Below are positions 1-4,740 of a stretch of 6,728 nt of DNA, one piece after another. The stretch is from CAZSAT01 sp964604675 (lineage in GTDB: Bacteria; Myxococcota_A; UBA796; CAJQPC01): assembly GCA_964604675.1 (NCBI GenBank), contig CAZSAT010000224.1, positions 1 to 6,728 of the forward strand, written 5' to 3'. A program made the translations under genes and the position numbers. The notes under the pieces were generated by a model. That model did not search any database. It saw only the letters and a program-made list of their open reading frames with translations, and was not told the DNA's origin. Every line of letters starts with the position of its first letter. Position 1 is the stretch's first letter.

Positions 1-140
1 TCGTAGACGTCCAGCTGACCAAGATCGAGCACCGTCACGACCTCCAGCTGGGCCAGGGTGCGGTCCGCCAGGTGGCTGGCGAAGTCCAGGGCGCGGAAGC
101 TGGCCTCCGAGCCGTCGATGGCCACGAGAATGCGTTCCAT
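1..140 (-). CDS. Second universal stress protein, N-terminal fragment (3' end off window)
   Basis: The first 46 residues are visible, from an ATG at 140-138. They open MERILVAIDGSEASFRALDF, the classic Usp first strand with Asp followed by Gly-Ser and a helix, and continue through a second strand (residues 33-38, VVTVLD). The AGGAG ribosome binding site 8 bases upstream overlaps the TGA of the preceding Usp gene, so the two are probably coupled. The fragment differs clearly from its neighbour, so this is a pair of paralogues, not a recent tandem copy. The ATP-binding motif and the full length cannot be judged. Confidence 0.85.
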   Translation of the reverse strand, partial: MERILVAIDGSEASFRALDFASHLADRTLAQLEVVTVLDLGQLDVY

Positions 141-150
141 GGTCGGCTCC

Positions 151-603
151 TCAGTGGATGGTCATCACGGGCAGCGCACCCTTGCGAAGCACGCTCTCCG
201 TCACCGAGCCCATCCAGAGACGCTGGAGTCCGGTGCGCCCGTGGGTGCCCATGAAGATCAGCCCGTGTCCGCCTTCCTCGGCCTGTGCCAGGATCTCGTC
301 GCTCGGCCGGCCGTCACGCAACACCGTGTGCACCTCCATCTCGGCGGGGATCTCCTCCCGCGCGATCTTGTCGAGCGCGTGCCGCTGCTTGTCGCGCAGC
401 TCGTCGGCGTAGGTCATGTACGCCTGCAAGGCCGCGGTGGACATGGACAGGTCCGAGGCAGCGAGGTGGGGCATTCCACCCACGTGCAGGAGCGTGATGG
501 TCCCACCGGCCGCTCGAACGAAGCCCACTGCGGCCCGGACGGCGCGCTTGCTTCCCTCGGAGAAGTCGACGGGGACGAGGAGATCGAGCTTGTGGAAGTC
601 CAT
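151..603 (-). CDS. Universal stress protein (UspA family), ATP-binding type
   Basis: A 150-residue single-domain Usp protein, the normal size for the family and presumably a cytoplasmic dimer. The first strand LLVPVDFSEGS (residues 8-18) carries the conserved Asp near the nucleotide site. The end has the ATP-binding signature G119-x2-G122-x9-G132-S133, followed by the usual terminal strand (ALPVMTIH). Usp proteins respond to stress and energy state. Their genes often accompany anaerobic respiration genes, so sensing energy or redox state for this operon is plausible but inferred. The ATG at 603 has GAGAGG about 6 bases upstream and lies 56 bases after napF, in the same direction. Its stop is 10 bases from the next Usp gene, whose ribosome binding site overlaps it. 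Confidence 0.92.
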   Translation of the reverse strand: MDFHKLDLLVPVDFSEGSKRAVRAAVGFVRAAGGTITLLHVGGMPHLAASDLSMSTAALQAYMTYADELRDKQRHALDKIAREEIPAEMEVHTVLRDGRPSDEILAQAEEGGHGLIFMGTHGRTGLQRLWMGSVTESVLRKGALPVMTIH

Positions 604-643
604 GGGTGGCCTCTCGGTTCAGGTCGAGGACGAATGCACAAGT

Positions 644-656
644 CGTGCCAGGCACG
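644..656 (-). other. Small inverted repeat just after napF
   Basis: CGTGC and GCACG form a perfect 5-bp inverted repeat around a 3-base loop, starting 3 bases past the napF stop. No T-run follows, so it is not a convincing intrinsic terminator; it may be a weak mRNA structure between napF and the usp genes. The remaining bases to 604 hold only the usp ribosome binding site. Confidence 0.2.
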
Positions 657-659
657 GAT

Positions 660-1100
660 TCAGGTGTCGATCACGATGGCCTTCGAGAACACGGGGCAAG
701 CCGCGCGGCACAGGCCGCAGCCGTTGCAGGTGTCTGGATCGATCTGCGGAACGCTCTCCATCACGCGGATCGCACTCAGAGGACACGCGGGCACGCAAGC
801 GCCGCACTCCGGGCCCAGGTGCACGAAGCAGGTGCTCTCGATCCGGGCGAGGCCGAAGAAGACCGTGTCGAGCCCGAGCGGCAACAGCGCGCCCGTGTCG
901 CAGGCCGCGACACAGGGCAGGTCCGCGCAGAGGTGGCACGGCGCCTGGTTCGTGTTCATGGCAGGGGTGCCGCGCGCGGGGCCCGAGGCCACCAAGCCGA
1001 TGGCGCCGTGGGGGCAGAGCGCCATGCAGTCCTCGCAGCGCGTGCACCGTTGCAGGAAGGTCGGCTCGTCCACCGCCCCAGGCGGCCGGACCGCGCCCAC
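660..1100 (-). CDS. napF: NapF-like cytoplasmic ferredoxin with four [4Fe-4S] sites (GTG start)
   Basis: A 146-residue iron-sulfur protein without signal peptide or membrane helix, so probably cytoplasmic. Its pattern follows E. coli NapF: RPPGAVDE near the start, then C19-C22-C25-C29, C55-C58-C63-C67, C91-C99-C102-C106 and C125-C128-C131-C135, with CNGCG in the last as in E. coli NapF. Cluster two has the spacing CxxC-x4-CxxxC instead of the usual CxxCxxCxxxC, as in the preceding membrane protein. It lacks the roughly 20-residue Arg-rich N-terminus of E. coli NapF (164 residues). NapF is thought to help load or activate NapA before export; here it could also exchange electrons with the membrane ferredoxin domains. 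The GTG at 1100 is chosen because no ATG precedes the first cluster, it leaves RPPGA at the right distance, and a GGGGCGG lies about 6 bases upstream. It shares one base with the previous stop (TAGTG). A leaderless NapG-like protein is the alternative. Confidence 0.82.
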   Translation of the reverse strand: MGAVRPPGAVDEPTFLQRCTRCEDCMALCPHGAIGLVASGPARGTPAMNTNQAPCHLCADLPCVAACDTGALLPLGLDTVFFGLARIESTCFVHLGPECGACVPACPLSAIRVMESVPQIDPDTCNGCGLCRAACPVFSKAIVIDT

Positions 1101-2626
1101 TACATCCGCCCCATGCGCATGTTCATGTCGAGGTGCATCAGCCAGAGACCGCCCACGCTCAAGAGCACCATCATCACCAGCATCGGGAGCAGGCTCAGCA
1201 CGGCGTGCCTGCGGTCGGGGAACAACCGACGCGCGATCCGGTGGCTCACCAACACGCCGAACACGTGCCCGGTCACCACCAACACGACCTGCACGACCCA
1301 GGTGGGGCCCTGACCGACCAGGGCGTCGAGGTGCAGGCTCGCGGTGCCGAAGAGGTCCCAGCCGCGGCCCAAGGGGTCGGAGAGCGCCGGCACCACGTCC
1401 TGCCCCTCCATGAACAGGTGCATGGCGTTGTGGGCCAGGTGGTAGAAGAGCGCCACCGGGAGCACGCTGTAGGCGTAGCTCACGAAGAGCTGCCGGAAGC
1501 TCACGGCGGTGTCGCGAACCAGGGCGCGAGCGACCGCGGTGCTCAGCGCGTAGGCGGCGATGGGCACCGCCATCACCAGCGCCATCCCGATGGTGAAGGC
1601 CGCTGTCTCGCCCACACCGAACCAGCCCTGCAAGGTCCATACGACGTCGGTCTCGCCAGGCTCGAAGGTCTGCCAGACCGGTGTCATGGAGAGGCCGTGG
1701 AAGGCCGTGAGCGCGAGCAGGATCAGCGCGAGCCATGCTTCGTCGCTGCGTCCGACGCGCTCCGACACCAGCCCGCTGGCGGGTGGGCGCACCGACAACG
1801 CGGGGGCGAGGGACGGACAGGCCGTGAAGCAGTCGGTGCACTGGGTGCAGAACTGGTTCTCGCGCAGCTCGCCGAGGTCCAGGTCCATCGGGCAGGCGGT
1901 CTTGCAGTCCCGGGTGGTGCAGACCGCGCACACCCGCTGGTCGCGCGGTCGGATCTCCACGGGGGAGAACAGGCTGTACATCCCGCTCACCCGCCCCACG
2001 AGGCAGGTGGTCTCGCAGAAGGGCCGCCCGCGAAACAGGAGCGCGTAGACCACGGCACCCGCTGCCATCAGCACCCCCAACAGGGCCGTCTTGCGGGGGT
2101 CGTTGGTCACGCCCCAGCCGAGCTCCGCCCACGTGAGCACCACGAACAGCGCGATGGCCGGCCACAGGCTGCGCATCCACGCCGGCAGCTCCCGCTCCAG
2201 GCTGAGGCGGTGGAAGGGGCGCGCGAGGGCGTCCCAGGGACACACGAAACACCAGGCGTTGCCCAACAGGGCCACCGCGAAGATCAGTCCCGCCCACCAC
2301 ACCGTCCAGACCAACACCGGCGCCAGGTTCTGGGTGTAGCTGCCGAACAGCCCCGCGTAGAGGGTGAAGACGAACATCGCCGCGAAGGGGACCTGGAAGA
2401 CCAGCTGGAACCAAGGCTTTCGAAGCAGCCGATGCACGCTGCGGCCCGCCGTGAGGTTGAAGCGCCAGCCGCTCGGCGCCGCCAGGCCCCGGCCCTCCAC
2501 CACCACGAAGCTCAGGAGCACCACGGCGCCCACCGCCAGGCCGAACAGCCAGCCGGGGATGCCCGACATCAACATCACGACCCGCCCGTCGGGCAGCAGG
2601 TAGTGCACCATCTCGCTGTGGTCCAT
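1100..2626 (-). CDS. Ten-helix membrane polyferredoxin with a histidine-rich C-terminal membrane domain
   Basis: A 508-residue inner-membrane Fe-S protein that I cannot name. The first half resembles NapH/NosR-type polyferredoxins: helices at about 26-44, 72-94, 100-122, 153-171 and 178-197; W125-C126-x-x-C129-P after helix three; C204-x3-C208 after helix five; then two ferredoxin sites, C233-C236-C241-C245 and C260-C263-C266-C270. The second half has about five helices (299-315, 335-358, 378-403, 440-463, 476-498) with histidines in or near them: H310, H396, H399, H403, H454, H462. The YHLAHN-x-MH segment and SDPLGRGWDLFGT recall conserved blocks I remember from other uncharacterised membrane Fe-S proteins, unchecked. 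Histidines in helices could bind b-type haem, suggesting a quinol-linked electron entry module, but that is inference. It starts in a TGATG overlap with napH and ends in a TAGTG overlap with napF, so its synthesis is tied to both. Likely role: a second membrane electron-transfer unit of this Nap system. Confidence 0.78.
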   Translation of the reverse strand: MDHSEMVHYLLPDGRVVMLMSGIPGWLFGLAVGAVVLLSFVVVEGRGLAAPSGWRFNLTAGRSVHRLLRKPWFQLVFQVPFAAMFVFTLYAGLFGSYTQNLAPVLVWTVWWAGLIFAVALLGNAWCFVCPWDALARPFHRLSLERELPAWMRSLWPAIALFVVLTWAELGWGVTNDPRKTALLGVLMAAGAVVYALLFRGRPFCETTCLVGRVSGMYSLFSPVEIRPRDQRVCAVCTTRDCKTACPMDLDLGELRENQFCTQCTDCFTACPSLAPALSVRPPASGLVSERVGRSDEAWLALILLALTAFHGLSMTPVWQTFEPGETDVVWTLQGWFGVGETAAFTIGMALVMAVPIAAYALSTAVARALVRDTAVSFRQLFVSYAYSVLPVALFYHLAHNAMHLFMEGQDVVPALSDPLGRGWDLFGTASLHLDALVGQGPTWVVQVVLVVTGHVFGVLVSHRIARRLFPDRRHAVLSLLPMLVMMVLLSVGGLWLMHLDMNMRMGRM

Positions 2627-3213
2627 CAGGTGTCCGCAGGGGCGGCGTGAACGGGGTGCGCCTGGTGCCGCCCCGTGAGCGCCAACACGAACACGGCGAC
2701 CACCACCCCGAGCACCACCCACACCCACGGCAAGAGCGCGCTGTCCGCCGCGAGATCGATCTCCATCGGCAAGCGCAGCTCGGTCGGGACGCCCCCGTCG
2801 TCGAAGCGGTAGATCAGCTCGTAGTAGCCACTCTCGGGAAAGGTCTCGCGGCTGATGTAGACCCCTTCCTGGTCGGGCTCGAGCCGACCCCACTCGCTCA
2901 CCACCGTGCCGTCCTCGTCCACGATGGTGAAGTCGACGGCGGCTCGCAGGGTGGCGTCGACCTCCAGGTCGTAGGCGTACACGAAGAGCTTCACGTCGTT
3001 CGGCGTGTCGCTGGTCTCCCGCTGGAGCCCCTGGAAGTTGAACACCACCCCGCCCACCTCCCACTTGCCGTCGACGATCAACAGATCCTCGGTCGGCACC
3101 TGGGGGTAGTTCTCGAAGTAGCCGTAGTGAGGCAGGCCCTTGTTGTGGTGCGCCTGGGCGCTCGACGGCACGATCAGGGCCGTCGCACACAGCACGCTGG
3201 CGAGGGTGCGCAT
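2626..3213 (-). other. Possible separate product of the NapH C-terminal domain from an internal start
   Basis: An ATG at 3213-3211, in frame inside the napH reading frame, would give a 195-residue protein. It would have a standard-looking signal peptide (MRTLASVLCATALIVP, then SSAQA), a likely cleavage after Ala-Gln-Ala, a beta-rich periplasmic domain and a C-terminal anchor helix. GGAG lies 9 bases upstream, a good Shine-Dalgarno sequence that also encodes part of Pro-Glu-Lys of NapH. The piece before this ATG is 294 residues, close to a complete NapH (E. coli about 287). This looks like two ancestral genes whose separating stop codon is gone. Whether the cell makes the fusion, the short form or both cannot be told from sequence. 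Confidence 0.4.
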
Positions 3214-4095
3214 GAGTCGCTTCTCCGGACAGACCACCGTGCAACGGCCGCAGCTGTCGCACGCTGGTCGGTGGGTCTCCCGTCCCGGGAACAGGCCGTA
3301 GGGGCAGGCCCGCTGGCAGAGGTTGCAGCGCGGGCTGCAGGTGGGCCCGGACTTGCGCAACGCGACCGGCGCGCGCCGACCGACCAGCTCCAACAGCGCC
3401 CCGGTCGGGCACAGCGAGCGACACACCTGGCCGGGCGCCACCAGGCCATCGACCAGGAGCAGCGCCAGGAAGACGCCCCCCGAGAGGCCGAGCCCGCCCC
3501 CCAACACCATGCCCGCCACGCCGGAGGAGAGCGCCAGGTAGGGCAGGACGAGGTGGAAGATGCCAGCCCCGGCGGAGGCGGTGAAGGCCAGCGCCGCCAC
3601 CAGCACCCAGATCCCCATGCGCGGCAGCCGTACCCGCGGCAGGAACAGGCCGATCTTCTCGAGGCCGAGCCGCACGTCGTTGACGACCTCGAACACCAGC
3701 CGGGCCGGGCAGAGGTGGCTGCAGAAGATCTTGCCGGCCACGAGAGCGAGCCCGAGCGGGAGGATCAAGCCGAGCGCCATCCACAGGCCGGGAGCCTGCC
3801 CCTGCACCAGCAAGGAAGCCACCGCGAGTGGATCGGAGAGCGGCACGCCGAACACCTGGGCGCCCCAGGGCTGGCCGAGCATGCCGTCGGACACCCCCTT
3901 CGACTCGCCGAAGACGCCGAGGACGTGGTCCGTCCAGCCATACAACGTGCCCCAGAGATCGTCGGTCAGAAGCGCCACGAGCCGCGGCGAGTTGTGGGCG
4001 ACCTTCATGTTGCGCCAGTGGGTCAACAGCGGCGTGCCGACCACGAAGAGCAACACGGCCAGCTGACACACCTTTCGGAACACCTGCCCCTTCAT
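2626..4095 (-). CDS. napH: NapH-like membrane polyferredoxin fused to a periplasmic beta-rich domain
   Basis: A 489-residue inner-membrane protein. Residues 1-294 match NapH in length and layout: four membrane helices (about 9-27, 102-122, 161-187, 192-220), two CxxxCP motifs (C125/C129, C225/C229), and two ferredoxin sites on the cytoplasmic side (C253-C257-C260-C264 and C279-C282-C285-C289). NapH with NapG acts as quinol dehydrogenase for NapA. The frame then continues through M295 into a signal-peptide-like helix ending in Ala-Gln-Ala (313-315), a segment opening HHNKG, a roughly 130-residue beta-rich domain (about 316-450) and a last helix (about 455-474) with a short cytoplasmic tail. 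The extra domain resembles small Ig-like YtkA/FixH-type modules by pattern only. Six helices give a consistent topology with the extra domain in the periplasm. The start overlaps the napG stop (ATGA) and the end overlaps the next start (TGATG). An internal ATG at 3213 could also be used. The NapH half is firm; the role of the added domain is unknown. Confidence 0.83.
   Translation of the reverse strand: MKGQVFRKVCQLAVLLFVVGTPLLTHWRNMKVAHNSPRLVALLTDDLWGTLYGWTDHVLGVFGESKGVSDGMLGQPWGAQVFGVPLSDPLAVASLLVQGQAPGLWMALGLILPLGLALVAGKIFCSHLCPARLVFEVVNDVRLGLEKIGLFLPRVRLPRMGIWVLVAALAFTASAGAGIFHLVLPYLALSSGVAGMVLGGGLGLSGGVFLALLLVDGLVAPGQVCRSLCPTGALLELVGRRAPVALRKSGPTCSPRCNLCQRACPYGLFPGRETHRPACDSCGRCTVVCPEKRLMRTLASVLCATALIVPSSAQAHHNKGLPHYGYFENYPQVPTEDLLIVDGKWEVGGVVFNFQGLQRETSDTPNDVKLFVYAYDLEVDATLRAAVDFTIVDEDGTVVSEWGRLEPDQEGVYISRETFPESGYYELIYRFDDGGVPTELRLPMEIDLAADSALLPWVWVVLGVVVAVFVLALTGRHQAHPVHAAPADT
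3211..3227 (-). promoter_or_regulatory. Internal ribosome binding site and ATG inside napH
   Basis: On the minus strand the sequence reads GGAGAAGCGACTC then ATG, so a GGAG core sits 9 bases before an in-frame ATG. It falls exactly at the end of the second NapH ferredoxin site and just before a signal-peptide-like helix. Its position at the domain junction makes chance less likely, although purine-rich Glu/Lys codons can mimic such sites. Confidence 0.45.
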
Positions 4096-4676
4096 GCGTC
4101 ACGCCGGGTCGGCAGCACCCGGATCGCCTGCGGAAGGTGGATGCAGGCCTGCTCGCACAGACCGCAGCCGATGCACTGGTCCGGGTGCACCACCGGGCGT
4201 TCCCAGACCTCGATGCTCATCGCCACCCCCGGGAAGGGGCACGCGCGGTAGCACACACCGCAGGTCCGGGCCGGCTCGACCCACGAGTAGCACATGTCCT
4301 TGTTGAGCCGCGCCACCCCCATGTTCACGGTGGTCAGGATCACCGGGTCGGAGGCCTCGATGGGCTGCAGGGCACCGCTCGGGCAGACCTCCGTGCAGGC
4401 CATGCAGGCGATGCAGCCCTGCTCCCGCGGCCGGATCTCCGGGGTCATGGCCTCCGCCAGGCCGTCCTCGAAGCCCCTGAACTGGATGCAGTTGGTCGGG
4501 CACACCTCGCCGCACTGGAAGCAGCGCACGCACTTGGACTGGAACGCGCCCTCCGGAACCGCGCCAGGTGGGCGAATGGGCACACGCGCTGTGCGCTTTC
4601 CCCCAGCCTTGCGCCCTGCGACCGCGGCGGCAGCCGTCAGCAAGGTGCCGAAGAGCGTGCGGCGGCTGAGAGGCAT
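4092..4676 (-). CDS. napG: NapG-like Tat-exported ferredoxin with four [4Fe-4S] sites
   Basis: A 194-residue periplasmic electron carrier expected to take electrons from NapH and pass them towards NapA. The N-terminus has a Tat leader (SRRTLFG at residues 4-10, then an Ala-rich hydrophobic stretch to about residue 20). RPPGA at 35-39 is the usual opening of NapG/NapF proteins. Four cysteine sets follow: C49-C52-C55-C59, C88-C91-C94-C98, C129-C139-C142-C146 and C168-C171-C174-C178. The third has the long first spacing typical of NapG/MauM. At 194 residues it is shorter than E. coli NapG (about 231). The ATG at 4676 has a GGAG about 6 bases upstream and is the only start that retains the Tat motif. 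The stop overlaps the napH start as ATGA, suggesting translational coupling. A short hairpin in the leader reaches into its ribosome binding site. MauM is a related alternative name, but the neighbours favour NapG. Confidence 0.88.
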   Translation of the reverse strand: MPLSRRTLFGTLLTAAAAVAGRKAGGKRTARVPIRPPGAVPEGAFQSKCVRCFQCGEVCPTNCIQFRGFEDGLAEAMTPEIRPREQGCIACMACTEVCPSGALQPIEASDPVILTTVNMGVARLNKDMCYSWVEPARTCGVCYRACPFPGVAMSIEVWERPVVHPDQCIGCGLCEQACIHLPQAIRVLPTRRDA

Positions 4677-4682
4677 GGGGCT

Positions 4683-4698
4683 CCAGGGTGGGTCCTGG
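4683..4698 (-). promoter_or_regulatory. Short hairpin touching the napG ribosome binding site
   Basis: In the 64-base napA-napG gap the transcript reads CCAGG, a 6-base loop, then CCTGG, a perfect GC-rich 5-bp stem. The last GG of the stem is part of the CTGGAG ribosome binding site of napG, 6 bases before the ATG. It could lower napG translation or help protect the upstream message, but a 5-bp stem is common by chance at this GC. The rest of the gap shows no promoter or T-tract terminator that I can defend. Confidence 0.25.
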
Positions 4699-4740
4699 GG
4701 TCTCCGAAGCAGGAACCGTGCCAGATCACCCGACTCGACG

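Noticed and set aside
644..656. Intrinsic terminator between napF and usp
   Set aside because: Only a 5-bp stem and no following T-run on the transcript.
58..1413. Open frame of 451 codons on the plus strand
   Set aside because: Runs opposite both usp genes, napF and part of the membrane protein; composition is Arg/Ser/Pro-rich and no motif is seen.
1101..2414. Upstream extension of the NapF frame (open to 2414)
   Set aside because: The part before 1100 is Arg/Pro-rich shadow sequence; family motifs begin only with RPPGA just after the GTG at 1100.
416..2650. Long open frame of 744 codons on the plus strand
   Set aside because: It lies opposite the NapF and membrane Fe-S genes, its translation is low-complexity (Arg/His/Glu/Gln rich) without family motifs, and GC-rich codon use routinely opens antisense frames.
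2627..4102. Upstream extension of the membrane polyferredoxin frame across napH (open to 4102)
   Set aside because: Upstream of 2626 the frame is an out-of-frame shadow of napH, lacking helices and cysteine motifs; the true start is the ATG in the TGATG overlap.
2647..4251. Long open frame of 534 codons on the plus strand
   Set aside because: Antisense shadow of napH and the end of napG; His/Glu/Arg-rich translation with no recognisable domain.
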